Of a stretch of DNA of 64,000 nucleotides, positions 33,181-45,420 are shown in pieces. Origin of the DNA: Alnus glutinosa. Lineage: Eukaryota; Streptophyta; Magnoliopsida; Fagales; Betulaceae. The notes below the pieces were generated by a model. The model searched no databases, was not told the DNA's origin, and worked only from the letters and a program-made list of their open reading frames with translations. Within the stretch, counting starts at the first letter, position 1. Every line of letters begins with the position of its first letter. A program made the translations under genes and the position numbers. The DNA is taken from assembly GCF_958979055.1 (NCBI RefSeq), contig NC_084886.1:46455154-46519153 (forward strand), written 5' to 3'.

Positions 33181-36140
33181 CACGGCCCATCAACCGAACC
33201 TATCAATCGAGTCCATTGATTCATTGAAAGGGCTGGGCCGGATGACCAAACCAAGCCCAGCCGAAAGTAACCTATGGAAAGGCATGAGAAGACTGAGACC
33301 TCGAGATATTCGGGACGTATCTCAGACACATTTAGGCCCACGTTCCGGACAATCATGCCCCGAAACCTAGGTGCACACAATCTGGATACAAGAAGACATG
33401 CCAACCCGACACGTGGAAGCCCACGTTCTCAGTGCATGAAACCCCACTATTCGGACATGCAGAAGACCCCACGTTTCGGGTATTGGAAGACCACGATCAG
33501 AGGATCAACTCCCCTCATATCTGGGAGAAACTGATCTTCACCCTTACTATAAATACCCAAAGACATCCAGGTATAAGTTAGCTGAAATTATTGTGATTAA
33601 AACATTTACTCAGATTATCCAAAGAACTAACTTAAGCATCGAAGTGGGACCAGCTGGCACCCCAGTTGCCTCCTTACCGAGCTTATTATTTTCCAAGAAA
33701 AGTCTAAAAAAATCTTCCAAAAGCTTGTGCTACCAGATTGGAAATTGTTTTAATATTTTGGTGTCGTTTATGGGAATCGATTGTGATCGTTTCACATAAA
33801 AAAAATAAAATTCTGAAATGGTGCGCACAAGAGCCTCGGATCCCAAAAGAAACAATCCTCCACCCAAGGCTGGTGGACCGTTAAACAACAACAACAACAA
33901 TGTAGCTGCCTTAGAAGCCTAGATCACTTAAATGACCAAAGATATATGCAAACTCTTACCAAGCAAAATCGGCGATTGTTGGGGCGAGTTCCGGAGGAGC
34001 GAATTCCCAAAGAATCGGATGAGAATGAAGAAAATGAAAGCTTTGCACACGTTGACAGAAATGTGAACATCGGAAGCTAATAAGTCTTGAATTATTCGAT
34101 TCAAAACCCCTTAATTTGCATTTTGTTAGACCTAGTTTGTGTTGTATATATAACGTTTTGTTGTAGTTTTGTGTTTTTGTCTTATTTTCATGTCTTAGTT
34201 GAAATCTAGTTCAAAACACTTGAATTAGACCTGAAAATACATTAAGGGCAATTTGGTCATTTCCAGAGTTCGAGGCTAAACTTGAAAAGATGAAAAATGG
34301 ACCAAGGCAAATCGATCAATCGATTATTTCTTCAGTAAAGAAATCGATCAATCGCATCATTAGTCGAAGAAAATCGATCGATCCAAAGTCGATTGATCGA
34401 TTATTTATGCAGTCGCAAAGTCGATCGATCGAACCTGGATATTTTCCGAGAAAATCTTAGGATGTCGACATGCTTTGTGTAGATGAAATTAATCCAATTT
34501 GAGCGGTTCACAGAGGATGTCAACACTATTTTGTGCGGCCAAAAATTGATCTTTGATGTCTCCCTTGTAGATTAAATCTCTATATATATATGAGATTAGA
34601 GTTTTAGGTTAGTTTATGCATCTTTTGGGGGTTTCGGATTTTCTCAGGTGTATCAACTTAATTTATTGTATTTCTAGTTTACTTTGATGCTACTCTCTGG
34701 ACCGAAATCCAGAGAGCTTAATTCCTTTGTGTTCTTTGTTAAATTTCATGTTCTTAGTGTAGATTGTTTTTCTTTTCTTGTAATTCGAATTTTAGAAGTT
34801 TTAATATACTGTTTTAGTTCATTTTTTTTCTTGTTTCTTTACTGTTTTTCATAGATTTCATGCTCAAATTAGATTTAATTATGTCTAGCTAAATTAGTTC
34901 TTAGGGTTTGATCAAAATCCTATCCAAAAACTATGAAGTGTTCTTGAGGTTCTTAGGATTTTCTTGAGATGTTTGATGATTGTTAAGGGCTAGAGGATAT
35001 CAAAACTCATGCTAAAAGGTTTTGTTGTCAATATTCCAATAAAATTATTCGTGAAAAAGAGTTAAACTTGTCTATGAGTTTTTTTAGATTTCTTGAGTAA
35101 AATCAACGTTCTTGGAAACAAGAACGATGTCTTTTGCAATGGTTCTATTTGACATGATGTGTGTTTACCTATTAAAATCACCTTATAGGGTATGTTAGGG
35201 AACACCGGTCATTTCACACCTTTGGTAGTCTAAAATGTTTTTCAATTGTAGTGTAACTTTTACGTGAAATAGATCGGTGTAAAACTAAGATACCTTATCA
35301 TTGTGGCCTAATTAGGGTTTTCATATATTGTGTATGCTTATTAGGATGTGTTATAGAGTAGTAAGATAGGGAGCATTAATCACTCCACACCTTTGGTAGA
35401 ATAAACGTTTTTCAATTGTAGTTTAAATCTTTACGTGGAGTTGTTTAATGTAAAACTAGGTGCTTTATGATTACGTCTTAACTAAAGTATTTTTCATGTC
35501 GAGGTCGTCGTAATGGTTGACGCCCATTACGCGCTCATATCATGCATATTAGGAAGATCCATATAGACTTTAAGCATTTTAACGGTTGAGGATTGTATAA
35601 GATCAACACCCTAAGTTTCCCTTAGAGTTTGTTTTCAATTTCTGCTTTTCTTACCTTACTTGTTGTAGCTTCAATTCTACAACCTTTACTTTTGTTTTAT
35701 TTTCCAAAGTTAAGTTAAATACGTTCTTTAAATATCCTGTTACGCAAAACAATCATCAATCTCTGTGGTTCGATAACCTTTACTATAGTACAATCGATAC
35801 GTACTATTGCGAGTGGTTCAAACTTATAAATTTAAAATCCACGTAGCCGGTTTGCGGCTACCAGAAGCCAGGGGGGCCCTCTGGACAACCAACCCGAGGA
35901 TCACTCTCGGAACGATAGAGGCGAAAGGAATCCTCGCCAGAACAAGAAGAGGCTAAGTGAAGTTCTGGCCTCCCTTAACGAGAAGTACAACTGCCTCCAG
36001 TAAAAGGTTCAACAGAAAGAGAAAGGCAAGACTTCCTTGGTGGATAACCTACTGTCGGGACGGCTTCGTCGTTCACTGACCAGATGTCAACAGTCCTCCT
36101 CCTTGAGAAATTCAAGATCCCAAGCATTGCGTCATCCATC
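33181..36140 (+). mobile_element. Broken gypsy-like element, LTR and gag remnants
   Basis: A region with an LTR-like promoter (ACTATAAATACCC near 33546) leads to TGGTGTCGTTTATGGG (33759-33774), which resembles the Asp-tRNA-type primer region of plant gypsy elements. An ATG at 33818 begins MVRTRASDPKRNNPPPKAGG, broken by a stop. A gag-like segment resumes at 35864 (KKRLSEVLASLNEKYNCLQ, then shifted FKIPS-like sequence near 36110). The parts are separated by an inserted repeat at 34078-35863. The right end is lost. Confidence 0.6.
34078..35863. mobile_element. Inserted LTR-like block (possible solo LTR)
   Basis: The block is flanked by 5-bp gaagc on both sides (34073-34077 and 35864-35868), consistent with a target duplication, and splits the gypsy gag region. 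It contains many ATCGATC and AATCGATT words at 34305-34440, and near its right end a stretch (TCTGTGGTTCGATAACCTT) of the kind that ends some plant gypsy LTRs. The ends are not TG/CA, so the identity is tentative. Confidence 0.45.
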
Positions 36141-37126
36141 GTGAAAAACAATAATGACTCATAAATTAACCACAACCAAGCATGCAACCAAATATGTAAA
36201 GCAATAAAGAGATATACACGATATTTGGTTACAAAGTGAAAACTCTTTGCACTAAAGATAAAAATTACTCCGAGGCAGTCAAACCCAGAAAATTAATTAA
36301 CAGAAGAAATAGCTAGTTACAAGACAATCGTACTCATAATACATTTGTAGTAGTCATACCTTGAACTCTAACAAGTATCTATACTTGAATGCCTCTCTAT
36401 CAGACCCTTCTGAAGAGTTTTTCAATTGACTCATTTAACTAAAGCTCTTATCTAATTAGACTTCAAACGGTTGAACGGTTACAACACAAAAATTCTAAGA
36501 GAATTAGCACATCTAACAATTTTTGCCTAAAAACTCTTCTCTTAAAACACAGGAATTGGCACATTTAATATTTATTTTACTCTTTAGTTTTTTTTAAAAA
36601 AATTTCCCCTCCTCTCTCTCCATCATCAACAAGAGAGAGAGAAAACAACAATAATAAAAAATGTAATGTAAAACATATTTACTAGTCACACTATAAGAAA
36701 AAAATATTAAAATAGCTACACTAATGAATACAAAAAATAGTTGGAGTTTGGAGATGTTCAGAATTTGATTCAATAATAATTTAATAAAAAACTTCACTTA
36801 CAACCCAATCTTTCATCACTTTTACAATCATATCCTCAAACTTTAAAAAACGTTAATTTAATATTTTCAAATTTGCCTATATTCTATGCATATGCAACAC
36901 TTGTTAGCACTATTTTTCGTTTACATATATTTACATTTGGCTTAGATGTAAAAAAAAAATTACAGTATATGTTAAATTATAATTTTTTTAAAGGTGTAAA
37001 CTTAATTTCAAATTTTTTATAGTAAAAAAAAAAGAAGTAATATTAAAGGTGAACCAGTTAAAAAAACTATGATATATATGCTTTAATTTTTTTTACAGAC
37101 CTAAAAACCAGTTGTGATTGATCATC
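36141..37126. other. Intergenic DNA 3' of VRN1-like gene B
   Basis: The part 36190-36420 resembles small LTR-element sequence (GATATTTGGTTACAAAGTG, many A-rich words) but no pair was found. The rest is AT-rich. Confidence 0.35.
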
Positions 37127-38672
37127 TTAGTGAGCCAAGTGAAATATTGAGACGTTAAGTACAACAGTCTTTCTCTTGATCAGCTCAAAGACACAAACAT
37201 CTCCTTCCCCTAAATTATTGTCCCTGCAAAACTCGATCCATCCCTTCCCTATATTCTTTCCTGAACTTGAAAGACTATGGTCATGGCACCGTGCACGCCA
37301 TTGTTTCCCATCAGAGGTCTGAAGCTTGATAAGCTGACGCCCAGTAAGATACATTTTAGCAAATCCAGAAGGCACATACTGCAGGTACAAGAAAGAAAGG
37401 ATTGCAATAAGTACATTCAAAGCGATATTTGAAAAACAACGATCACATCATGTAGAAAGGCTCACCAAAGTTCGATGACGTATATTATGTGGGCGCAAGA
37501 TGACCATGAACGAAGGTCTTTTAGGCTTCAACTTTCTGGCTGCTCGGATCGCTCTCTCTCTTCCGCTGGACATCTTCAGTCTTCCTTTTGCAGATGTCAC
37601 AGAAAATCTTTCCCTAACGTATCTTCCTCGATCCACTGCTTCAGACATTTCATTTTCTTTCAACTTGTAATGCCTTGATTTTTTTGCATCATCTGATTCC
37701 ATTACGTCCACCTCATCTTCCAATTTACAATCCTTGCTCCGTGGATACTGAATCTCAGTTGCAGTATTATCAAATACAAGAACATGGAATTTTGAATTTC
37801 CTTCATATCTGAATACTAAAAAGTAGCCGTAATGAATGCAATGGGATTCCATAAAATCCTGCCAACCATCATGAAACCAAATCTCCTTGTTGGCTTTCTC
37901 CAATCCCACTTGCCAAAAATGACCATTATTGGGAACAGTGAGTGTAGCAACATCAGACAGTTCATCCCCAAATTCCCTTACAAACTTTTCAGGAATCCTC
38001 TGAGAGCCATCACCAAAGTATATGTGAAATGAAATCAAGGAAACATGTGATGCAAATAAATATATGGCTTCAAATCATTACAAGTATATTCTCTCAATTA
38101 AAGGTTGATCTGGCTTCTGGTTTCTCCCCCTGTTACGAATTTTTTAGCCGAGTAAAAATTACCTAAGCATAACAATTGGCAAGGCAATTCTGTTAAAATG
38201 AAACGAGGGAAAAGCATATTAATTTGGACAACTGGGATTGAGGTTTCATAATTTTTGCCGAACAACAATGAAGCAATAACATGCAAGTTAACTTTGTGAT
38301 GGACAGGGATTTGAACGACTTAGGACTCATCACATTCCCCAAAATATCAAAAGCAACCATCTTTGTAATTGTCGTCCCAATAATTAAAATACCACCCTTA
38401 CGATTTTTGGGTCAGATGGAAAGTTTGGCGATTTGGTTAGCAATTTTATTGAAGATTTTGCAGAAAGAAAGGCTTCCTACCATGTTGGAATACCATAAAC
38501 TTCCTAGTGACAGAACAAACATTACCAGTTTCTTGTCGTGAATGGTAGAGGGGAGTATGATCTTGAAGAAGTGCGAGGGTCTCCTACCCGCCATACAACT
38601 TGACGGCCGGTGATCATAGCTCCGGTTGGACACCACTCTAGACCGGCGAGTCCTCGATTTAATTGCTGCCAT
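37127..38672 (-). CDS. VRN1-like B3 transcription factor, gene B
   Basis: Exons: 38672-38526, 37999-37466 and 37378-37127 (147 + 534 + 252 bp), giving 310 residues. The N-terminus reads MAAIKSRT instead of MAPNKSRT; an in-frame ATG nine codons upstream (38699) exists, but the conserved start is 38672. Both B3 domains are complete: domain 1 at about residues 33-137 and domain 2 from about 211 (PSFMVILRPH) to 307. The linker keeps the KLKENEMSEAVDRGRYVRERF stretch only in part. Intron 1 is short (526 bp) and free of transposons, making B the most compact copy. It ends FHLAH, lacking the ADYVSGV tail of C and E. Expected to be a nuclear DNA-binding protein. Confidence 0.9.
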
Positions 38673-39138
38673 AGTAAGAAAAGCGTTGGTTGATCCCACG
38701 GTGGAAATGCCTCAACGTTACTCTGCTCCCCTCAGTAGCAGCCCCTGTTTCCAAGAGCTCGAAGTGGCTGATTTGTAAATGCAAAGCAACTTTCACAGCC
38801 ACCGTCCACGCGTGAGGATACGGACAAAGACCCTTGGTGCTAGCACTTAATTCTTAGCAGCAATCTAAGACAATAGCGACAATAAATTGATTCTTTTAAG
38901 GTGCAATTGCATTGGAACTTATCAAAAGAACAGCAATGACATGATATCGTGCAGGTTTGGCGCCTCGCTCCTTGTCAATCGTAAAATTAAAACGAAACCG
39001 ATTTTCTTTATTTATACATTGTATATTGTAAAATAACTAAATAAGATATAATTAGTGTCAGTAAGGCTCATTGAGTGTAATCAATGTAGTAATATGACGG
39101 ACCAGGCTATTGACACATTTCTAAAAGCACATTTCATT

Positions 39139-39320
39139 GAGTAATGCTACATGTCATACCCATGTTTCTCTTGTGTCCCTCTAAAAATGAGGTGGCTTTT
39201 AAAATCACCATTGAGCTTGTGATTGATCAAAATTGAATTTTGATCACATGGTGATTTTAAAAGCCACATCATTTTTAGAGGGACACAAGAGGGACATAGG
39301 TATGACGTTTAGAATTACTC
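39139..39320. mobile_element. Foldback MITE with perfect 9-bp target duplication
   Basis: Terminal inverted repeats begin GAGTAATGCTACATGTCATA on the left; the right end is their inverted form. Arms continue through CCCTCTAAAAATGA and GTGGCTTTTAAAATCACCAT and nearly meet in the centre. The flanks are catttcatt at 39130-39138 and 39321-39329. The duplicate region near 53720 lacks the element. A 9-bp duplication suggests a MULE-mobilised element. Confidence 0.88.
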
Positions 39321-40115
39321 CATTTCATTTGTTATGTTACGTGCATTAAAGTGGTAGATGCTACATACTATGTGTAGAGACCAATTTAAAGGCTCTTTTA
39401 AGGGCCAAGATGGAATTAGGGCTTTGTAAATATGTGGGTAAAGTACTCATTCTAAACCCAAGTGCTCAGATAGACCTGAGAGAGGGCTTTGGATGTGGAA
39501 GATTAACAACTTCGTTTTTAATGGCTATAAGTACGCCCTTTCATTATTTTCTTCAATGGTTATGTAATGAGATATTGATTTAGGGATTTCTTTGAAATTT
39601 AAGAGGTTTAGCCATTTCCAATGGGCGATTTGGAGTTGGTCGAACCATCCCCCTTTGTCAAAGAGGTAGTTTGTTTCACGCCAATGATCGGTTTGGAAAA
39701 GTTGAACCACCCTCTTTGTATGCAAAGGTTGGCTCGACCACCTGTAAGTCTCCAATAGCTACCCATTGCACAAGCCGGCCTTTTTTTTGTTGGTCGCTCT
39801 CTAAACCATTAATTTAAAATGAGCAGTCCAAATAAGAGGTATTGTACCATTTCAATTGGTGAAAGTGGACAAAAGTATAAATGGGATAATCCACATTAAA
39901 AATGATTTATCTGATAAGAGGGTTTGAGTTTTGTTGAAACAAGTGACTCATATTTTATTGGACATAAAGAGTAATACAAAAGCAACGATATAATATCCAG
40001 TTGGCAGAGCATCGCGACAGTAAGCACATTGTCAAACCACATAAATTTATTTTGATTTTATCTCTCTCTTTTCAATTCTATATTATTCATTATTGTTGTG
40101 TACGGTAACAAGTTC

Positions 40116-40121
<6 letters not shown>

Positions 40122-40159
<38 letters not shown>
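40122..40159. repeat. (TA)n microsatellite
   Basis: A run of TA repeats; the matching place downstream of gene E (54863-54914) has a shorter TA run followed by GA repeats. Confidence 0.85.
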
Positions 40160-40162
<3 letters not shown>

Positions 40163-40321
40163 ACCTGTGCATATAATAAAACACTGATGTTTAGCCAGTA
40201 AACATACCATTTGATGGAGGAAAAATAAGATAAAAAAAGACAACAAATCTATGTTAAATAATAACGGATACATATTAATTAAAGTAGTAGTATGGACAAG
40301 GTTAGAGAAAAAGTTTTAGCA

Positions 40322-43300
40322 TCAGGAACCATGTTTACAAGCCATTGATACCAGTGGACAAACACCACTGACATAGTCAGCCGAGTGAAATATTGAGACG
40401 TTAAGCACAACAGGCTTCCTCTTGAGCAGCTCAAAGACACACACATCTCCTTCTTCTAAGTTATTGTCTCTGCAAAACGGAGCCCACCCTATATTCTTTG
40501 CTGAACTTGAATTACCACGATGGTCACCGCACCGGACACGCCATTGTTTTCCATCACAGTTCTTAAGTTCCACAAATTGATGCCCAATAACATACTTTTT
40601 AGCAAATCCAGAAGGCACATACTGCACAAGCAAGAAAGGATTGACATAAGTATACCCAAAGCGACATTTGAAAACACATGATCACTTCATGTAGAAAGGC
40701 TCACCAAATTACAACGGTGTCCACGTGCATGATATGGGCGCAAGATGCCCATGAACGAAGGTCTTTTAGGCTTCAACATTCTGGCTGCCTGTATCGCTCC
40801 CTCTGTTCTCCTGGACATCATGAGTCTCCCTTTTGAAGATCTCCCAGAAAATCTCTCCCTAACATACGTTCCTCTATCTTCTTCATCGGACATTTCATTT
40901 TCTTTCAACTTGTGATCATGCGTTGTTTTTTTTACATCATCTAATTCCATTATGTCCACCTCATCTTCCAATTTACAGTTCTTGCTCCATGTATACTGAA
41001 TCTCAGTTGCAGTATTATCAAATACAAGAACATGGAATTTTGAATTTCCTTCATATCTGAAGACTAAAAAGTAGCCGTAATGAATGCAATGAGATTCCAT
41101 AAAATCCTGCCAACCATCATGAAACCAAATCTCCTTGTTGCCTTTCTCCAATCCCACTTGCCAAATATGATCATAGGGAACAGTGAGTGTAGCAACACCA
41201 GACAGTTCATGTCCAAATTCCCTCACAAACTTTTCAGGGATCCTCTGCAACCACCAAAGTGAGTTTATATTATCTCAATTACAATATTGTGTAATCAAAG
41301 TAAGGAAACATGTGATACAGATAAATATATGGCTTCTAATCACTACAATTGTAACATAAGTGAGGCTTGGTGAAGTGAGGCACAAACCAATAAGATCTTT
41401 TAAAGTGAGGAAACATGTGATACAGATAAATATATGGCTTCTAATCACTACAATTGCAAAATAATTGCAGCACAAACAGAGTAATTGTGCTTTTCAAGTT
41501 TTGGCACGAAAAGATCTTTTCCCACAATTTTAAAGATGCAGAAACCTCGACAACAAAGGAATTTCAGTACCAATGTGTTGCGTAGAACAAAAACAGTAAT
41601 TGACAATGAAGAGCGATCAACATTTTTGCCAAGAAATTGTTGGCTAGAATTTATTAATAAGTAATGTTAGAAATTACATTTTTGTTCAATAATTATCCTA
41701 CAATGTTAAAGTGGCAGTCTCAACTAATCTTTATATATATATATTTTCTTAACAATGACTGATTTGAGGATTGATTAATACTACCACGTCAGCATTGGAG
41801 GATAGTTGTGAAATAAAAATGTGGTTTCTAACATTATACTTTAAAGAAAAAAAAAAAAAAAAAATCGTAGAGGCTCAATTTTTTAAACCCCAATACTACG
41901 TATAATTTCTTAAACCCAAATACTACGTATAATCTTTTAAACCCCAATAACTATTTTAATTTTTTTTTTTTTTTTGGATGAATCAAAAACTTTATAGCAC
42001 CAAACACTCAATTACAAAAGCTCTCCAGAAAAATCTGGAACAAGTTTTTCAAACCAAGAAAAACACAACTATCAAAACACAATTCTGCAGAAACAGCAGA
42101 ACAAAGGCTGCAGATTCCACTTATGAACCAAATCTAAACTTCTGGCAAGTTTTTTAGCTGGACATTTCACCAGAAGTCTCGATCTCACCTCCCATCTTAT
42201 CTGGACTATAATGGCTTCTTCAGAACGAGGCATATTACCATGAAACAGGTCATTTCTTTGTCTCCACAAATGGTATATAGTTGCTCCTAGACAAAGCCGA
42301 CAGATTAGCTTTGAAACTTTTTCCACCCATATCATCAGAGAACCATCGAACAATATCATCCTATTCCAAGCGGATCCTGGATAAAACAATCCGACATTAA
42401 GGCATGCCATATCCTCCAATTAAAACTACATCCAAAGAACAGATGATCTCTAGATTCCTGTCAAGCATGACAAAACAAGCAATCCATAGGGCCGTCAAAC
42501 CCCTAACAACACATCCTATCTTTAGTCCGTAAAGCATCCCTACATACCAACCAGAGAATGAAGGGCTGTCTAGGTATAGCCAGAGGATACCAAACCATGT
42601 TATACCACTCAATAACAGGAAGTTTAATCCTTAGCTGCTCCCATCTGCACATGAGTACACACCTTTGCTGGATTTCCATATAGGAATGTCTCTGTCACCA
42701 ATATCTACTTCCGGGAGTCTACTTTGAATCTCCACAAGACTTTCAGATCTAGCACTTGGCCAAAACCACTCCCCATTTCTAATGATGGAATACAGTTTAG
42801 GACCAATAGAACAGCCCGCATCATATACAGTCCTAAAACAATATTTTTCCATTAAACTCCCTTTAAGATGCCAAATATCATACCAAAGGAAAATTTTGCT
42901 ACCATCCCCAACTTTGAAACTGAGAAACTTCTTAGCAGCATCTCTAAGTTGAAAAAGTTTTTTCCAACTCCAGGAGCAATTCTGAGGAATAGGAACCTGC
43001 CAAAATCTCCTTCCCTTCAACCAAGTATTCTCCATCCAAGCCACCGAAAGAGAACCTGATCTAGCAAAAAGAGACCAGATATGGTTCATCATTGAGGCTT
43101 TATTTCACACCTCTAACCTCTTAATACCCAAACTCCCTTCCTTCTCTGGAGAGCAAACCTTCTCCCAAGCTACCTTAATTAGCTTTGGCTTTGATGAACT
43201 ATTTTAAAACAAAATTACTGGAATTATTTTATATCAATATTTCTCATTTTTAACGGTTCGAAATTCATCACATAAGAGAAGATAATATTAATGATACACC

Positions 43301-43508
43301 AGAATATTCAAGAAATGAAAAGACAAACAAATTAACAGGCAAGGTAGTGAAAACGCATTACCAGTTTCTTGTCGTGAATGGTAGAGGGGAGTATAATCTT
43401 GAAGAAGTGCGAGGGTCTCCTACCCGCCATACAACTTGACGGCCGGCGCTCATAGCTCCGGTTGGGCGGCACTCTTGTCCGGCGAGTCCTTGATTTATTC
43501 GGTGCCAT
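40322..43508 (-). CDS. VRN1-like B3 transcription factor, gene C
   Basis: Exons: 43508-43362, 41244-40705 and 40621-40322 (147 + 540 + 300 bp), giving 328 residues. Domain 1 (from about residue 33, SHFFKII) and domain 2 (from about 213, PSFMGILRPY) are open throughout. The protein is longer than its neighbours because exon 3 reads on past ADYVSGV through 12 further residues; in gene E an insertion puts a stop at that point. Intron 1 is 2.1 kb and contains a 5'-truncated LINE and a MITE, but splice sites are preserved. A TATA-like TTATATAAAT lies near 43636-43645, about 130 bp upstream on the - strand. Exon 3 and the downstream DNA are closest to gene E. Confidence 0.9.
41663..41835. mobile_element. 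MITE in intron 1 of gene C
   Basis: Ends AATGTTAGAAATTACATTTTT-type on the left and the inverted AATGTTAGAAACCACATTTT on the right pair over about 45 bp, including a TATCCT(A/C)CAATG motif. No clear target duplication. Confidence 0.65.
41960..43196 (-). mobile_element. 5'-truncated LINE in intron 1 of gene C
   Basis: On the - strand the sequence encodes the end of a LINE ORF2, including a zf-RVT-like region (WFWPSARSESLVEIQSRLPE, FKVGDGSKIFLWYDIWH, ATIYHLWRQRNDLFHG). It ends in an A tract seen as T at about 41960-41975. It is flanked by an 11-bp target duplication, aactattttaa (41949-41959 and 43197-43207), the mark of target-primed reverse transcription. A few stops interrupt the frame. It lies in the same orientation as the host gene, inside the intron. 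Confidence 0.9.
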
Positions 43509-43639
43509 AGTTAAAAAAAAAAAAACTCTTATCGCGATGGTTAAATGATACAGCGGTGGAAATGCCTCGAAGCTACTCTGCTCCCTCACGACCAGCTCCG
43601 ATTCTCAAGGCAGTGCGCCACTTCGAAGTGGCCGATTTA

Positions 43640-44185
43640 TATAATTCACAGCTACGGTCCACAAAAGGCAGTGACGTGGCACGTCAATTAATATCAGAGA
43701 CGTGACTTTGGAGTGTGTGTCGCGGGGGTGTTTGGGAGCTGACGTGAAAGAGAGGTTTAAAAAATGAGTTGTGGTTGATGCATAATAAAATTATATAATA
43801 CATGTACAACACTAAATATGTGGGGGTGAGATTTATGTAGTGAGTTACACGCAAATGAATCACATTCATATGTCTTATATTGTATATGTGTTGTGCAAAA
43901 ATCTTTTTTCTTTTAAAAAAATTTTGTTTTGTTTAAATAATAACAAATGCACAATATCAAAGCACATTGAGATAAGGTTAACACAAGTTAGTCTCTCTCA
44001 ATATGCCTCGGTGTTGTGCACTTGTTATAATTTGAGCATTTTTCTTTGAATTTTCTTTTAAAAAATAATGAATAAATTTATTGGATGTAGTGCAGAATAG
44101 AATTTGATTATTATTATTATTATTTTTTTTTTTAAAAAAAAAAAAGGAAGAAAAAGGAGAGGGAAAGGATTTTGCCAAACACAGC
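43640..44185. other. Upstream DNA of gene C
   Basis: After the conserved proximal promoter (43509-43650) the sequence is AT-rich with a poly-A/T palindrome near 44105-44145. No gene is seen. Confidence 0.4.
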
Positions 44186-44189
44186 CTTT

Positions 44190-45420
44190 TCATTTTCATC
44201 ATGGATTATTATGATCTAAATTAGCATGAAATATTTAAAATTCAGTCGCACATAATCTTGTATGATGTATCCATCATATCATAAGATGGTCCGACTGCCA
44301 CTTAAAGGTCAGATGGAGCTCTCTAGTTTTCAACTCAACTGGGTAGAGAGACCAAAAGTGAATGCAAGTCGTGTATTGATGATATTAAATTTTGCCTGTA
44401 GTTGGTAATGTATTGATATTAAGGCCCTGTTTAGTAATTCTCTCTCCCTTCCTTTCTCTCATTTTTTTCCTGACGTCTCATATGCCCGTGTCTTCTCCTC
44501 CAGGCTTTTGGCAGGCGTGAAATTTTGGTAGGCCTAATATTTATGATGTTTTTTTCCATTTTACCCTAGCCATGAAAAGTGCACAGTCTTCCAAGTTGTG
44601 AAAATACAGGGGGTAAAATAAGAATTTTCGCCAACATGAAATGCTTCTCCAACACGTGACTTCGAGTGTTGGAGAATTGTGGCAAACGGCAATCTGCTAC
44701 GCGGTACCAAAAGTGGCTGGGGAGGGGAGAGGGGGGAGGGGAGAGGGGGGAAGGGGGAGGGAATTACTAAACAGGGCCTAAATCTCGCGTTCACTAATTA
44801 TTAAAAAAGAAAAAAAAAAAAAATTTGGGACAGATATGTTAGTATGTATCCATCCAATAAAGGGAAAAAATAATTTTTCCGGGCAGTTTTATGCACTGAA
44901 CCACATCAGTAAAAGAAAAAATTGCTCTCATTCTGCATCCTTCCAGACTCCAGTGAAGTATGCGGGACGCGACGGGCATTAGTCTTTTTTTTTTAATTGA
45001 TTAAGAAAAAATGTTACATGGAAGACCATTTTCACTCTTGATCTAAAAAAAAAATAAAAAATGGAATAATTGAATAGACTAATGATAGGCATTAGTATGA
45101 TAGAAGTAATTGATGCCTCAACGTATGACAACAGGAAGGTAGAACCCAGGCGTTTGATGAATGATGGGGTCACCTTGGAAAGGAAAGAGTCGAACCGTCG
45201 AATTTAAGAGAATTCGGATATATAATTGTAAAAAATAATTTATGCAACTTATTTGACCAGATAAGTAGTTGGGCATCTCAATTTTTATTTGGTTAGGTGA
45301 ATTCTATTAGTGGTATCTCAAAATCACCAGCCCGAATTTTCTCAAATTTGAACAAATAATCTTAGTTCGACGAAACCAGATGGATTCGTTTTATTTCATG
45401 TAAATTTTGTTTTTTATTGT
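44190..45420. repeat. Inverted copy of the segment at 63170-63690
   Basis: Reading 63690 back to 63170 on the - strand matches this region in order: CATTTTCATCATGGATTATT, AGATGGTCCGACTGCCACTT, ACAACAGGAAGGTAGAA, GGGGTCACCTTGGAAAGGAA and CCAGATGGATTCGTTTTATT. The copy here carries extra sequence, including the MITE at 44423-44778. The neighbouring 3' flanks of genes D and F are in direct orientation, so this block was inverted in one of the two. Confidence 0.8.
44423..44778. mobile_element. Tourist-like MITE (PIF/Harbinger type)
   Basis: Terminal inverted repeats GGCCCTGTTTAGTAATTC at both ends, with a 3-bp TAA duplication (44420-44422 and 44779-44781). The interior has a G-rich stretch (GGGGAGAGGGGGGAGGGG near 44721) that pairs in part with the CT-rich left arm. 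The other copy of this segment, at 63xxx, lacks it. Confidence 0.85.

Larger units (their letters stand above)
39027..40321. repeat. Segmental duplicate, copy 1 (downstream of gene C)
   Basis: Similar in order and orientation to 53640-55180 downstream of gene E. Shared markers include AAGATATAATTAGTGTCAGT, AAGGCTCTTTTAAGGGCCAA, TGGTCGAACCATCCCC and CAAGTGACTCATATTTTAT. This copy has an extra MITE at 39139-39320. Confidence 0.85.

Noticed and set aside
38526..38699. Upstream ATG at 38699 as the start of gene B
   Set aside because: The nine extra codons are not conserved in the other four genes, and the conserved start is at 38672.
42072..43092. Separate host genes on the - strand in gene C intron 1
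   Set aside because: The two open frames are pieces of a LINE ORF2 C-terminus, bounded by an A tail and an 11-bp target duplication.
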